52,790 nucleotides of DNA from Deinococcales bacterium (GCA_013298595.1 JAAFIG010000031.1:1-52790); one strand, 5' to 3'; shown: positions 1-9,168, counted from the first letter of the stretch. A program made the numbers and translations. The notes: generated by a model not told the origin, from the sequence alone.

Positions 1-264
1 GAGATGGTAGCAACCGAAATTGTCCATGCTCTGATCGGCAGTATTGGTTTAATTCTGGCTGTGCCACTGGCAACCCTAATAGCAGCACGGCTTTTTGCTG
101 GTGGGCGCTTCCCAGGTTCAGATAATGTTCACAGCCATGCTCAAGTGGTTGTGCCACAAAGCCGTTCGGATGCTCTTGCTCGAGCGCTCGAAATGCCCTT
201 AGAAGAACCCAGACGCAGCAAACTCGAGATTAAAGCATTGCTCGAGGATAAGACACCAGATTGA
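1..264 (+). CDS. C-terminal end of a membrane protein, probably YibE/F family (cut by window edge)
   Basis: The reading frame is open from the first base, so this is the 3' end of a longer gene. The first visible residues read EMVATEIVHALIGSIGLILA, then continue as a hydrophobic helix ending near residue 32. A polar tail of about 55 residues follows. The ATEIV..L.GSIGL...VPL pattern is what I recall from the last transmembrane helix of YibE/F-family proteins, a multi-pass membrane family of uncertain function. An internal ATG at position 4 could be mistaken for a start. It has no ribosome binding site in view, and the frame has no upstream stop. Confidence 0.55.
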   Translation, partial: EMVATEIVHALIGSIGLILAVPLATLIAARLFAGGRFPGSDNVHSHAQVVVPQSRSDALARALEMPLEEPRRSKLEIKALLEDKTPD

Positions 265-301
265 AATGAAAGTACTCACAAATTGCCCAATAGAAAAGCC
301 G

Positions 302-307
302 TAAACT
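302..307 (+). promoter_or_regulatory. -10 box TAAACT for the leaderless start at 314
   Basis: TAAACT ends 6 nt before a GTG start that has no Shine-Dalgarno sequence. The spacing fits transcription beginning at or next to the start codon. Confidence 0.5.
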
Positions 308-313
308 AAGAAC

Positions 314-685
314 GTGCGTTTCTTGTTTAATGTATTGTTATTTATAGCTGTGGTTGCTGCCTTTGCTTGGTGGTTCAGAGCTTACTGGCAACGCTGGGGA
401 CGAATGATTCGTGGTGCTCAAAATGCGTTTAAGTTTGTTAAACAAGTGCGGGATGCCAACAAAAACGGTGGTTTTAGCGTATCTGGCAGAAGACCAGATA
501 CCCAAACACAAGATGCCAAAACAGTCAATGTGACTGCCAAGATGAGTGTTAAAGTTGGTTGTCCAATCTGCAAAGAAATGCTTTCTGAAGCCCAAGTTAC
601 TGCTTTACGTTCAGGTAGTGTGCGTTGCGAAGCAAGCCGTCAACACAACCTTGAATGCCCCTATTTTGGAAGGTCTTTGAACTAA
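314..685 (+). CDS. Small membrane-anchored protein with four cysteines, unknown function
   Basis: The product has 123 residues and I do not recognise the family. Residues 4-20 form one hydrophobic segment, followed by Trp/Arg-rich sequence that suggests an inside-facing anchor. The soluble C-terminal part carries CPIC (C83, C86), C105, H111 and C115, a spacing that could hold a zinc ion. The start is GTG, 6 nt after the -10 box TAAACT at 302-307, so the message may be leaderless. Its stop codon overlaps the next start by one base (TAATG), so it is probably translated together with the TPR protein. No CTCGAG occurs in this gene, unlike almost all its neighbours. Confidence 0.7.
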   Translation: MRFLFNVLLFIAVVAAFAWWFRAYWQRWGRMIRGAQNAFKFVKQVRDANKNGGFSVSGRRPDTQTQDAKTVNVTAKMSVKVGCPICKEMLSEAQVTALRSGSVRCEASRQHNLECPYFGRSLN

Positions 686-1713
686 TGCTCGAAAACCCCC
701 AAGCCCTAGAACACCAAGCTGTTGAGCAAAGACTCGAGCGAGCTAAAACACTGTTAAAAGCAGCAGTTACAAAACTTGAAGTCTTAGAAGCCCAGTGTTT
801 ACTAGGTGATGCTTTACATGAATTATCCGAGTATCAAGCTGCTAAGAATGCTTTTTTAGTAGCCGAACAACTGGCTCGATCCCTTGGGCAAAGCCGCTGG
901 ATTGCTGAGGCATTAACTGGACTTGTGCGAACAGCTGGTGGTTTTGCTGAATTTGCCAAAGTCCATAAAACTGCGCTTGAAGCTGTTGGATATGCCAGAA
1001 AAGCCAGTCATCCTGCAACGCTTGCTAAAGCCCTGTACTGGTTAGGTAACACCGAATTTTATATTGGTAACCTGACCACTGCCCGCAATACACTCGAGGA
1101 ATCTTTAAGCATTGCTAAAACTCAACCCGATCAATTACGCATCGCTGGTACCATGACTTTACTCGGACGAGTAGAAGGACAAGCAGGTCGGCAACAACGC
1201 TGTATTGAATGGCTAACTGATGCCTTAGAAATCAACCGTAACCTTGGGTATCAGCGTGGAATTGCCATGTGTTTAACAGGGTTAGCTTGGTCTAAATTAT
1301 TAATCGAACAATATATTGAATCTGAAAATTTGGCTCGAGAAAGTCTGGTTTTGTACCGCGAACTTGGTTCACGTTTTGCCATTGCCAATTCATTACTTAA
1401 TCTTGCTCATGCACTGATTGGGCAAGAACGAATTGTTGAGAGTAAAAAAGTTTTATCTGACGCTTTAGAAATCGGAATTCAAATCAATGCAAACAGTATT
1501 TTGCTCGAGTTACTGGTAGCGGCTGCCCGAACTGAAACCGATATTATCCGAGCCAGACAATGGATTCGTATTGCGGTTATGCACCCAAACAGCACATCTG
1601 AACTGAGAAGTTTCGCAGCACTTGATATCGAACGTCTCGAGGTTGCTTTGAAAAGTGTTGAAGAACAAGCGTTACAGCAAATTTTGCCAGATGTGCGAGT
1701 ACGGTTGAGTTAA
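685..1713 (+). CDS. TPR-repeat protein
   Basis: The product has 342 residues and is nearly all alpha-helical, built of tetratricopeptide-like repeats (for example ALYWLGNTEFYIGNLTTARN and the repeat after it). Such repeats usually form a scaffold for protein-protein contacts. No enzymatic or membrane domain is visible. I chose the ATG at 685 because GGAAGG lies at a good distance upstream and the codon overlaps the previous stop by one base. An upstream ATG at 655 would overlap the previous gene by 31 bases. The partner protein is unknown. Confidence 0.8.
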   Translation: MLENPQALEHQAVEQRLERAKTLLKAAVTKLEVLEAQCLLGDALHELSEYQAAKNAFLVAEQLARSLGQSRWIAEALTGLVRTAGGFAEFAKVHKTALEAVGYARKASHPATLAKALYWLGNTEFYIGNLTTARNTLEESLSIAKTQPDQLRIAGTMTLLGRVEGQAGRQQRCIEWLTDALEINRNLGYQRGIAMCLTGLAWSKLLIEQYIESENLARESLVLYRELGSRFAIANSLLNLAHALIGQERIVESKKVLSDALEIGIQINANSILLELLVAAARTETDIIRARQWIRIAVMHPNSTSELRSFAALDIERLEVALKSVEEQALQQILPDVRVRLS

Positions 1714-1755
1714 AGGTCAAAACTATGAGGCATGCCTTATGCAATTGCTTCTTGC

Positions 1756-1761
1756 TATGCT
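1756..1761 (+). promoter_or_regulatory. -10 box TATGCT deciding the pdxY start
   Basis: TATGCT ends 6 nt before the ATG at 1768. That ATG is also where homology to pyridoxal kinases begins, which favours it over the in-frame ATG at 1732. Confidence 0.5.
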
Positions 1762-1767
1762 GCTTTT

Positions 1768-2640
1768 ATGCAAAAACCACAGAATATTCTTTCGATTCAA
1801 AGTTGGGTTGCTTATGGTCATGCGGGCAATGCTGCAGCGGTTTTTCCTTTGCAACGCATGGGTTTTGAAGTCTGGGCGGTTCATACAGTGCAATTTAGTA
1901 ATCACACAGGGTATGGGGCTTGGACAGGACAGGTTTTTCCAGCCGAGCAGACTCGAGTACTGGTGCAAGGGATGCTCGAGCGTGGTGTGCTTGCCGAGTG
2001 TAGCGCGGTGTTATCTGGGTATATGGGAGCACCTGATACTGCCACAGCAATTCTCGAAGCTGTGGCGTTGGTTCAAGCTGCTAATCCTGAAGCTGTTTTT
2101 TGTTGTGACCCTGTGATGGGAGATGTTGGACGTGGTGTTTTTGTGCGCCCTGAACTACCCGATGTGATTCGTGATTTGGTTGTGCCAGCGGCTGATATTC
2201 TGACCCCAAATCAATTTGAACTTGAAATGCTGACCAATACAAAAATTGTGTCGCTTGAGGATGCGTTGCGGGCAGTTGCAATGCTTCGCTCGAGAATGCG
2301 AGCAAATGCGGTTGTGCTGGTTACCAGTCTCGAGCGAGCTGATGCACCCATCAACACTATTGAGGTTTTAGCTGTCTCGAGTGACGGAGCATGGTTGGTG
2401 CAAACGCCAAAAATAGCACTTGACCCACCACGCAATGGTACTGGTGATTGCATCACTGCACTATTTCTTGGGCATTACTTACAAACCAAAAGTATCAAAA
2501 TTGCCCTCGAGCAAGCCGTGGCTGGTTTGTACGGTTTACTCGAGATGACCCATCAGCTTAACACCAGAGAAATCCAGTTGATTGCAGCTCAAAACGAATT
2601 TGTACACCCCTCAAACGTTTTTGCGGCTCGAGCACTTTAG
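1768..2640 (+). CDS. pdxY: Pyridoxal kinase, PdxY type
   Basis: This is a ribokinase-fold kinase that phosphorylates pyridoxal with ATP in vitamin B6 salvage. The N-terminus [20 protein letters not shown] followed by [10 protein letters not shown] is diagnostic for PdxY. The C-terminal anion-hole motif NGTGD, with the catalytic Asp, is present. The length of 290 residues matches the family (about 287). The start at 1768 is supported by homology and by a -10 box 6 nt upstream; there is no ribosome binding site. The stop overlaps the convergent neighbour by 4 bases. Several PLP enzymes are encoded in this window (kynureninase, transaminase, MetY). Confidence 0.93.
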   Translation: MQKPQNILSIQSWVAYGHAGNAAAVFPLQRMGFEVWAVHTVQFSNHTGYGAWTGQVFPAEQTRVLVQGMLERGVLAECSAVLSGYMGAPDTATAILEAVALVQAANPEAVFCCDPVMGDVGRGVFVRPELPDVIRDLVVPAADILTPNQFELEMLTNTKIVSLEDALRAVAMLRSRMRANAVVLVTSLERADAPINTIEVLAVSSDGAWLVQTPKIALDPPRNGTGDCITALFLGHYLQTKSIKIALEQAVAGLYGLLEMTHQLNTREIQLIAAQNEFVHPSNVFAARAL

Positions 2641-3263
2641 TTACTTAAACTCACAGCTTGTCCAAGCCAGACATCGGAGTGCAATTGTTCTAAACAAAAA
2701 TGGGCGACATCGGCTCGAGTTATTCTGGCTGAACTACCTGCTACAAGTTTACGGGCTGCTTGATAAGTGCCAATTGCAGGTTTGGTTTGTAGCCCACCTG
2801 GACGAGCAATGACAAACTCGAGTCCGCTGGTTTGTAGTAGGGTTTCTTGACAGAGTTTATCGGCAAATTCGTCTTTTAGCAGTAATGGCACAATAATAGA
2901 TTCAAAGAAAAAACCTGCTTGACCTTTGCTGTCACCAACACCTAAAGAAGTGATGGCAATAATTCGTTTTAGCCCACCAGCTTTCATAGCAGTAATAATA
3001 TTTTTGGTGCCATGCTCGAGCGGACGGGTTTTATCTCCTGGTTTGCCGCCCAAAGAAATAATCACAGCACTTGTGCCTTCGATTGTTTTAGCAACAGCCT
3101 TATCATCAAGTACATTACCCTCAAGAATTAGTAAGTTTGGGTGTTGCACCTCGAGTTTTGATGGTGTTCGAGCTAAGGCTTGTACACCATGACCACGCTC
3201 GAGGGCTTGGCGCACAATTTCGCGTCCTGTGGCTCCTGTGGCTCCAAAAACTGCAATTTTCAT
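2637..3263 (-). CDS. NAD(P)-binding Rossmann protein (NmrA/SDR-like)
   Basis: The 208-residue product begins [19 protein letters not shown], the GxxGxxG dinucleotide-binding loop of atypical short-chain dehydrogenases and NmrA-like proteins (PF13460). The later blocks [15 protein letters not shown] and [11 protein letters not shown] are also typical. Members include NAD(P)H-dependent epimerases, biliverdin/flavin reductases and sensor proteins, and the substrate cannot be told here. The ribosome binding site GGAGGT lies just upstream of the ATG. It is convergent with pdxY, overlapping it by 4 bases. Confidence 0.85.
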   Translation of the reverse strand: MKIAVFGATGATGREIVRQALERGHGVQALARTPSKLEVQHPNLLILEGNVLDDKAVAKTIEGTSAVIISLGGKPGDKTRPLEHGTKNIITAMKAGGLKRIIAITSLGVGDSKGQAGFFFESIIVPLLLKDEFADKLCQETLLQTSGLEFVIARPGGLQTKPAIGTYQAARKLVAGSSARITRADVAHFCLEQLHSDVWLGQAVSLSN

Positions 3264-3321
3264 GGATTACCTCCTATGGTCAAAGTAGCTATGGTTTTAA
3301 AACTTTGACCGAGATTACTAG

Positions 3322-4548
3322 CTACGATTGAGTCGAACGGAAAGCCAAGCTGGGTCGTAATTTTTCGGGAATAATGCCATAGGCTGTTAGGCGTGCGGGT
3401 AATTCTCGGAGCAATGGCATTGAACGCAAGAATCTCAGTGCCGTTGGTACTTTTGCGCCTTGGTTTTTTTCAAACGCATCGGTGCTGGCTTTTTCGATGG
3501 CTACTTGTTGAGCTTGCAAAATAGCCACTTGCCAATTGCGGCGGCGCTGCACAGCTGCTAAGTGCCGAGTCTCGAGGCGATTCTCGAGAAGGAGTGTGGT
3601 AATGCTGTTGGCTGTAGCGATGGCATCTTGAACAGCAATGTTGATGCCAACACCACCAACGGGTGATATCACATGGGCTGCATCGCCAATCAGCAGTAAA
3701 CCGGGTTTGAACCAACGTTTTGCGCGACTAATTTGTACCGATAACAACGTGATTTGTGAGAAATCTGTTAATTGGGTCATTCGGTCGGCTAACCACGGAA
3801 TGCGTTCTTGGATAACGGTTTGGATGGTTTGTACACCTTGTTGTTTGGCTGCTTGAAAACCACCTCGAGGAATACTAAAACCCACTTGCCAATGATCGGC
3901 ACGGTCGAGCATCGCAATATAGTGCTTATCGGAAAGGTATAAATCGGTTTCACTATCAGGCGGGTCGGTGGGGTATTTGGGTAACTTAAACCACAATACA
4001 TCGGTGGCAGGCGATAATTGCAGCATTTCGGTTTGTGCCAGTTGGCGTACCTTACTAAAACGACCATCAGCCCCAATCACCACGCTCGAGGGTAAATCCA
4101 CTAAATTATTATTTTGCCGGTAGCGTACCCCCGTGATTTGTTGGTTCTGCTCGAGTAAAGCTTCAACTCGAGCACCCATAACTATTTGAAAATTTGGGTA
4201 TTGCTTTGCATGTTCAAGTAAAACCTCGAGCATCTCACTTTGCCGAATTAAAGCAATGAATGGATAACGATATTTTGATGTGGTCATATCGTAAGCTAAA
4301 AAATTTTCGGTTGGTGTGCGGTAGCGAAAACTGGTGGCTTTGACATGCTCGAGGTTGAAGATGTCATCGATCAAACCCATTTGATCAAATAAATCGAGAA
4401 TAACGGGGTGCACTGTATCACCACGAAATTCGCGTTTGAAATCTTGGGCTGCCTCGAGTAGCGTGACTGGCACACCATTGCGAGCAAGAATCAGTGCCAA
4501 AATCATACCAGCAGGACCTCCACCGACAATACAAACTGTTTGCTGCAT
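3322..4548 (-). CDS. FAD-dependent aromatic-ring-type monooxygenase
   Basis: The product is a 408-residue class A flavoprotein monooxygenase of the UbiH/PHBH superfamily. It has the N-terminal GGGPAG dinucleotide loop (CIVGGGPAGMILALILARNG), the middle motif GADGRFSKVR, and the FAD-ribityl motif LLIGDAAHVISPVGGVGIN. Such enzymes hydroxylate aromatic substrates with NAD(P)H and O2. Substrate unknown; detoxification of a drug or phenolic is a reasonable guess because a TetR-type regulator sits next to it. The start follows AAGGAG. The 18-bp palindrome at 4567-4584 lies directly in front and probably binds that regulator. Confidence 0.85.
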   Translation of the reverse strand: MQQTVCIVGGGPAGMILALILARNGVPVTLLEAAQDFKREFRGDTVHPVILDLFDQMGLIDDIFNLEHVKATSFRYRTPTENFLAYDMTTSKYRYPFIALIRQSEMLEVLLEHAKQYPNFQIVMGARVEALLEQNQQITGVRYRQNNNLVDLPSSVVIGADGRFSKVRQLAQTEMLQLSPATDVLWFKLPKYPTDPPDSETDLYLSDKHYIAMLDRADHWQVGFSIPRGGFQAAKQQGVQTIQTVIQERIPWLADRMTQLTDFSQITLLSVQISRAKRWFKPGLLLIGDAAHVISPVGGVGINIAVQDAIATANSITTLLLENRLETRHLAAVQRRRNWQVAILQAQQVAIEKASTDAFEKNQGAKVPTALRFLRSMPLLRELPARLTAYGIIPEKLRPSLAFRSTQS

Positions 4549-4566
4549 AAACTCCTTTTAATTAAA

Positions 4567-4584
4567 CTACCTAATATTAGGTAG
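4567..4584. promoter_or_regulatory. Perfect 18-bp palindrome, probable TetR-family operator
   Basis: CTACCTAATATTAGGTAG is a perfect inverted repeat between the regulator gene and the monooxygenase start. Its CTACC/GGTAG arms recur in front of the regulator gene at 5209-5230, which suggests one protein binds both. Confidence 0.7.
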
Positions 4585-4617
4585 GTAAAGCCGAAAATAA
4601 AAACTCGAGCCAAATTG

Positions 4618-5199
4618 CTAGGCGTGTAAACCGCGAATCAAAAAGTCAATTAATCGCTCTGGAAGAGATAGAGGTTCTTTAGTATAAGGCAGCATTTTAT
4701 GTATTTCCGCTAAGACTGCCAGCACCGACCAAGTGGAAAGTTCAACATCGTGGTCACGAAATTCCCCACTCGAGATACCTTCAGTAATAACAGCTTGAAT
4801 TGGGGCGTATAGCTTAGCAAAAAAAGACTGTGTTAAATCTGTCTGATGTGCTTCTGGCATAAAGCGCATTGAATCGTACAAGACATTTGCGGTAGACCCC
4901 GAAGTGTTTGCCATCCACCGTGCCACGGCACGTAACTTACCTGTAGCGGTTGGACTCGAGGCAATGGCATAATTAAAACCTGCTTCGTCACGTTTTAGAA
5001 TACGGTGGGCAATCTCGAGCATTAGCTCTTCTTTGCCATTAGGGAAATGATGGTACAGACTAGCTTTTTTGATACCAATGCGCTGAGCAACGACCTCGAG
5101 TGAAACGCCAAGATACCCATGTTGGTGCAATAATGCTTCGGTGACTTCGAGCGCCTGATCTCGAGTACTGATTGATTGAATGGTTTGTGGTTTAGGCAT
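4618..5199 (-). CDS. TetR/AcrR-family transcriptional regulator
   Basis: The product has 193 residues. Residues 14-60 form the TetR helix-turn-helix, with YLGVSLEVVAQRIGIKKASL and YHHFPNGKEEL typical of the recognition helix and following turn. The rest is the helical ligand-binding domain, and the ligand is unknown. It is transcribed in the same direction as the monooxygenase, 69 bases upstream. Related inverted repeats in front of both genes point to autoregulation and control of the monooxygenase. Upstream of the ATG, TAGAAA ends 6 nt before the start, a weak match to the leaderless pattern. Confidence 0.9.
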   Translation of the reverse strand: MPKPQTIQSISTRDQALEVTEALLHQHGYLGVSLEVVAQRIGIKKASLYHHFPNGKEELMLEIAHRILKRDEAGFNYAIASSPTATGKLRAVARWMANTSGSTANVLYDSMRFMPEAHQTDLTQSFFAKLYAPIQAVITEGISSGEFRDHDVELSTWSVLAVLAEIHKMLPYTKEPLSLPERLIDFLIRGLHA

Positions 5200-5208
5200 C
5201 TGAACTTT

Positions 5209-5231
5209 CTACCAACCTACTGGAAGGTAGG
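5209..5231. promoter_or_regulatory. Imperfect inverted repeat before the TetR gene, probable operator
   Basis: CTACC (5209-5213) and GGTAG (5226-5230) are spaced by 12 bases, and a nested CCTAC/GTAGG pair lies at 5216-5220 and 5227-5231. The arms are the same as in the perfect palindrome at 4567-4584. The site overlaps the expected promoter of the regulator gene. Confidence 0.55.
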
Positions 5232-5283
5232 GAGAGTGTACTTGCTCGCTCTTGAATACACTTGAGCGTTGATTACAATTTTC

Positions 5284-6798
5284 TTATTCCCATTCAATCG
5301 TGGCTGGGGGTTTACTGGTGATGTCATAAACCACTCGGTTGACTTCGGGTACAGCATTAACAATTTTATTACTAACAAACTCGAGAAAATCGTGGGGCAG
5401 TCGCGCCCAGTCGGCGGTCATACCGTCTATGCTGGTAACAGCACGAAGTGCAACCAAATAACTGTAGGTGCGTCCATCACCCATGACACCTACACTGCGA
5501 ACAGGTGTAAGCACGGCTAAAGCTTGCCAGACAGCATCGTATAAATTCCATTCTTTTAAGCCACTGATAAAAATGGCATCCACCCGTTGCAAAATATCAA
5601 TTTTTTCTGGAGTGATATCGCCCAGAATACGGATACTCAGTCCTGGACCTGGAAATGGATGGCGCAAACGAATCGCATCGGGTAATCCAAGCACCTTAGC
5701 AATTTCGCGTACTTCATCTTTGAATAACAACCTGAAAGGCTCGAGCAATTCAAATTTCAGATCGTCAGGTAAACCACCAACATTATGATGGCTTTTAATG
5801 TTAGCAGCACCGATCCCACCGGCACTTTCGATCACATCGGGGTACAAAGTGCCTTGGGCTAACCAACGATAACCTTGAGATTCCAAGGCTCGAGCTTCGC
5901 GTTCAAACACCCGAATAAATTCTCGTCCAACAATTTTGCGTTTACTTTCAGGGTCGGATACGCCCTCGAGTGCTGATAAAAACGGTTTTGAGGCATCCAC
6001 CACTCGTAAATCGGCATTGGCAAGAGCAGTTTCGACTTCGCTGCGTTCGTTGAGACGCAGCAACCCATGATCCACAAAGACAGCGGTTAATTGTGTGCCA
6101 ATGGCTTTTTGCAACAATAATGCCAAGGTGCTCGAGTCCACACCACCAGAAACTGCCAGCATGACTTTATCTGAGCCAACTTTGTTGCGAATATCGGCAA
6201 TCAGTTCGTCTACAATATGCTCGGCTGTCCAATCGCGGGTTACACCAGCAATCTCGAGGAAATTCTCCAGCACCAATGCACCTTTTGGTGTGTGTACAAC
6301 TTCTGGGTGGAACTGAATACCAAAACGTTGCAACTCGAGATTTTCAAAGCCTGCAATGGCAGTGTCGGTTGTGCTACAGGTAATGCTGCAATGACTGGGA
6401 ATACTTTTTACGCCATCACCGTGACTCATCCAAGCAACAAATTCACCTTCAATACCTTTGAATAATGTGCCAGCATAACTCGAGAGTACAGATTTGCCGT
6501 ACTCTCGCACAGTTGCAGCTTCTACCTTGCCACCAAGGTGTTGTGCTAAGAAATTCATGCCATAACAAATGCCTAAAATCGGCATGGCTAACTCGAGTAC
6601 CCCAGCACTTGGTTTGGGTGCATCGGTATCATAAACACTGTTTGGACCACCCGAAAGTACAATGGCTTTTGGCTCGAGTTTGAGAATTTCTTCAAGTGGT
6701 GCATTGCTGGGTAGTATCATGCTAAAGGCGTTTAATTCACGGAAACGCCGAGCAATTAAACGCGTAAACTGAGAACCAAAATCAAGAATAACAATCAC
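5284..6798 (-). CDS. guaA: GMP synthase (glutamine-hydrolysing)
   Basis: This 504-residue enzyme makes GMP from XMP, ATP and glutamine. The class I amidotransferase domain (residues 1-185) has nucleophile C78 in GICYGMN and the H164/E166 pair in IQFHPEV. The ATP-pyrophosphatase P-loop SGGVDS is at residues 217-222, and the C-terminal dimerisation domain ends in the conserved ATIEWE. The family usually has YGMQ after the nucleophile; here it is YGMN. The start is GTG, 7 nt after a -10 box (TACACT on the minus strand), with no clear ribosome binding site. Confidence 0.97.
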   Translation of the reverse strand: MIVILDFGSQFTRLIARRFRELNAFSMILPSNAPLEEILKLEPKAIVLSGGPNSVYDTDAPKPSAGVLELAMPILGICYGMNFLAQHLGGKVEAATVREYGKSVLSSYAGTLFKGIEGEFVAWMSHGDGVKSIPSHCSITCSTTDTAIAGFENLELQRFGIQFHPEVVHTPKGALVLENFLEIAGVTRDWTAEHIVDELIADIRNKVGSDKVMLAVSGGVDSSTLALLLQKAIGTQLTAVFVDHGLLRLNERSEVETALANADLRVVDASKPFLSALEGVSDPESKRKIVGREFIRVFEREARALESQGYRWLAQGTLYPDVIESAGGIGAANIKSHHNVGGLPDDLKFELLEPFRLLFKDEVREIAKVLGLPDAIRLRHPFPGPGLSIRILGDITPEKIDILQRVDAIFISGLKEWNLYDAVWQALAVLTPVRSVGVMGDGRTYSYLVALRAVTSIDGMTADWARLPHDFLEFVSNKIVNAVPEVNRVVYDITSKPPATIEWE

Positions 6799-6805
6799 GT
6801 GCTCG

Positions 6806-6811
6806 AGTGTA
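6806..6811 (-). promoter_or_regulatory. -10 box TACACT for guaA, overlapping CTCGAG
   Basis: On the minus strand TACACT ends 7 nt before the GTG start of guaA. Its last two bases are the first two of a CTCGAG (6802-6807). No convincing -35 box is visible. Confidence 0.5.
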
Positions 6812-6844
6812 CCCTTTTTAGGTCAACAACTCGAGTCTTTAAGT

Positions 6845-6881
6845 TTGACAAGACACGGATAAAAATAGGCTGGCTTGTCAA
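6845..6881. repeat. Inverted repeat in the guaA upstream region
   Basis: TTGACAAG (6845-6852) and CTTGTCAA (6874-6881) are exact inverted repeats 21 bases apart. They lie in the 358-base gap between guaA and the gene at 7157. Read on the minus strand, one arm contains TTGACA, a perfect -35 hexamer, but no good -10 follows at 16-18 bases. Function unknown. Confidence 0.4.
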
Positions 6882-7008
6882 GCGAGACAGACCTGCTTTT
6901 ACAAAACTCAAATGCGTTGTAGGCAAGAGCATATTGATATTCAAATATTAGAAATAATTTTCTCGAGTTCACACATTAGATTTCCTGCGAAAGTTAATTC
7001 AATGTTAG

Positions 7009-7031
7009 GGTAGGGCGACCACGCCCCTACC
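7009..7031. repeat. GC-rich hairpin in an AT-rich intergenic stretch
   Basis: GGTAGGGCG and CGCCCCTACC form a stem with one bulged base and an ACCA loop, followed on the plus strand by AATATTTTTTG. It looks like a terminator, but no plus-strand gene precedes it. It may be a small interspersed repeat; a similar AGGGCGA...TCGCCCT hairpin lies at 47398-47426. Confidence 0.45.
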
Positions 7032-7144
7032 AGACAATATTTTTTGTAATCTCCTCCTTTGCCAAGACGTATTTGTCCACTTTCGTAAGAAGCCTATTAT
7101 TGTTAGCAATTTCTGTAAGGACATGCACACATATTGTTCTCGAG

Positions 7145-7150
7145 TAACAT
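7145..7150 (+). promoter_or_regulatory. -10 box TAACAT for the gene at 7157
   Basis: TAACAT ends 6 nt before the ATG and directly abuts a CTCGAG at 7139-7144. There is no ribosome binding site. Confidence 0.45.
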
Positions 7151-7156
7151 GGTTGT

Positions 7157-7654
7157 ATGTCGTGGTTTGCTCGAGTGATGTTTTTGTTGTTATTTGCAGC
7201 GTCTAGTGCTTTTGCTCATGCGGTGGCTGTGAATTTAGATGCGTATACCGAGAAACAACAATTGGTTGTTTTAATGAATGGCACAATGGGTCAGCCAATT
7301 AATGGGGCTGTGCTGGCTTTTAGTGTGTTAAGCAGTTCGGGAGAAATCGCTGGTGGTGCTTTGAAGATGGTGGCAGATGGTGAGTATCGTGCTGCTTTGC
7401 CTATTATCCAAGCGGGTACATACACTCTCAAATTCCGCGATACAACCTTTCCCCAAGAAGCCCTAGAAATTGGTAGGAGTGTAGATTTTCCTTTGCAGAA
7501 CGCGGTACGACTTTTATTGCCTGCCTCGAGTGCAGGGCAACCCGCCATTGCAGTATTGGTGGGTTTAGCAACATTACCTGTGATTATTGCCATGCTGGTT
7601 TTACTTGTGGTTTTGTTTGTGCGCCCTAAACCCAAACCCGAGGCAATTGAATAA
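7157..7654 (+). CDS. FixH-like exported/membrane protein paired with a polyferredoxin
   Basis: The product has 165 residues. The first 20 or so look like a signal peptide ending AFA. A beta-rich extracytoplasmic domain follows, including ADGEYRAALPIIQAGTYTLKF, which resembles FixH/YtkA-like domains. A C-terminal membrane helix (about residues 129-153) ends in a short basic tail. The stop overlaps the next start by one base (TAATG), so it is translationally coupled to the membrane 4Fe-4S protein. FixH and CcoG (FixG) are the known pair in cytochrome oxidase copper handling, so a similar membrane redox role is inferred. The family call itself is tentative. Confidence 0.6.
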   Translation: MSWFARVMFLLLFAASSAFAHAVAVNLDAYTEKQQLVVLMNGTMGQPINGAVLAFSVLSSSGEIAGGALKMVADGEYRAALPIIQAGTYTLKFRDTTFPQEALEIGRSVDFPLQNAVRLLLPASSAGQPAIAVLVGLATLPVIIAMLVLLVVLFVRPKPKPEAIE

Positions 7655-9096
7655 TGCTTCTGAACCGCTTAGATGTGCTGCGTGTCCCGTTGTTGGGTGC
7701 ATTTCTGCGCTGGCGGTACTCGAGATTTGTTTTGCAAGTGCCATTGTTGTTACTGGCAATGATTGCTGTTTTTGATGGTTTGACGGGACGGCAATTGGCA
7801 CCAAGTAACACGGCAACTGTGGCAGTTTGGGTGCATTACCGTGGTTTGGTAGCACTGATATTAGCCATTTTTGGCAATCTTTTTTGTGCAGCTTGTCCTT
7901 TAATGTTAACTCGAGGGGCAAGTAAGTTTTTTAAGCGTTTTTTGCCACAGCTCGAGTATCCAAAAGCGTTACGAAATAAGTGGTTGGTACTTGGTTTGAC
8001 GGCTCTTTTTTTATTTTCCTATGAATTCTTTGATTTATGGGCAAGCCCGTTTATCACAGCTTGGTTGATTCTTGGATATTTTATCGCTGCGCTGTTAGCA
8101 GATTCGATTTTTCCAGTAGGAACTTTTTGTCAATATATTTGCCCATTAGGAAATTTTAATTTTGCTTTATCCAGCAGCAGTCCATCTCAGATTATGGCTC
8201 GGGATGCGGATGTTTGCACAGCTTGCGAGGGGAAGTACTGTCTGAATGGTCGGATTGAAACCAGAACGACTCGAGCACCCGTACTTGGCAATCGTTCCGA
8301 GCATGTGTTGTTACAACTCGAGCCTTTACAAACCTTACCTGTTGGCACGTTCCCTGGTTGTGAAACCAATTTATTTGTACCTACCATCAGCAGCAACGAG
8401 GATTGCACATTGTGTCTTAATTGTGTTCGAGCTTGCCCCCACGACAATGTGGCATTGGCGTTGCGTAACCCATTACAAGAGGCGATTCTCGAGAAACCCA
8501 AAATAGATTGGACTTGGTTTTTGGTTTTTTTAATGTGGGGTGGTTTACTCAATGCTTTTGCGATGATTCCGCCATATTATGCACTGGCAGCTTGGTTATC
8601 GACTGTGCTGGGTACGCGGAACGAAGCTTTGTTACTGCTTTTGATTATGACTGGTTTTTTAGCCCTTGGTTTTGCTTTGACTGTCTTAGCCGCTCGAGCT
8701 ACCCGAGGTTCTTTGCGAGCATGGGTTGGGGTGTTGTATCCACTTGCTTTAGCAGCTTGGGGTGGGCATTATTTATTTCATTTTATGACAGGCTACAGTA
8801 CTTTATTACCCAATATAGTTAATGCTTTCATTCGAGGCGGATTACCACTCGAGCCATTACCTAGTGCTGCGATACCACGTTTAGATACTATTTTCCCATT
8901 TCAAGTTTTTGTCACATACCTTGCTTTAGCAGCCAGTTTTTATGTGATTTATCGTAAAGCCGCCAATCAAGAAACAGATGCTCGAGTGATTGTGCTTAAA
9001 ATGCTGCCGTTTCTGATTTTAGCTTTGATTATAAGTACCATCACAATTTTAATTTTTGCTCAACCAATGCAGGCTCGAGGCAGTTTGTTGCAATAA
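7654..9096 (+). CDS. Multi-pass membrane 4Fe-4S polyferredoxin (NosR/NapH/CcoG-like)
   Basis: The product has 480 residues and multiple membrane helices. It carries the paired CAACPLML (near residue 72) and FCQYICPLGNF motifs typical of NapH/NosR-type membrane proteins. One complete 4Fe-4S motif is present, CTLCLNCVRACPHDN. An earlier block, CTACEGKYCLNG, lacks the CP end, and GCETNLF sits between. The order CxxC....C / GCE..LF / CxxCxxCxxxCPHDN is a recognised variant in this superfamily. It probably passes electrons across or within the membrane. The coupled FixH-like protein suggests a link to oxidase or metal-centre assembly. No terminal oxidase gene is in the window. Confidence 0.8.
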   Translation: MLLNRLDVLRVPLLGAFLRWRYSRFVLQVPLLLLAMIAVFDGLTGRQLAPSNTATVAVWVHYRGLVALILAIFGNLFCAACPLMLTRGASKFFKRFLPQLEYPKALRNKWLVLGLTALFLFSYEFFDLWASPFITAWLILGYFIAALLADSIFPVGTFCQYICPLGNFNFALSSSSPSQIMARDADVCTACEGKYCLNGRIETRTTRAPVLGNRSEHVLLQLEPLQTLPVGTFPGCETNLFVPTISSNEDCTLCLNCVRACPHDNVALALRNPLQEAILEKPKIDWTWFLVFLMWGGLLNAFAMIPPYYALAAWLSTVLGTRNEALLLLLIMTGFLALGFALTVLAARATRGSLRAWVGVLYPLALAAWGGHYLFHFMTGYSTLLPNIVNAFIRGGLPLEPLPSAAIPRLDTIFPFQVFVTYLALAASFYVIYRKAANQETDARVIVLKMLPFLILALIISTITILIFAQPMQARGSLLQ

Positions 9097-9156
9097 CCTA
9101 AATGGTGCTTACTGGTATGCTTTTTGATTGAGACGGTGTTGAGACGCTTGGTTTTA

Positions 9157-9162
9157 TAGAAT
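9157..9162 (+). promoter_or_regulatory. -10 box TAGAAT for the gene at 9169
   Basis: TAGAAT ends 6 nt before the ATG at 9169, which has no ribosome binding site. Confidence 0.5.
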
Positions 9163-9168
9163 TTATCT

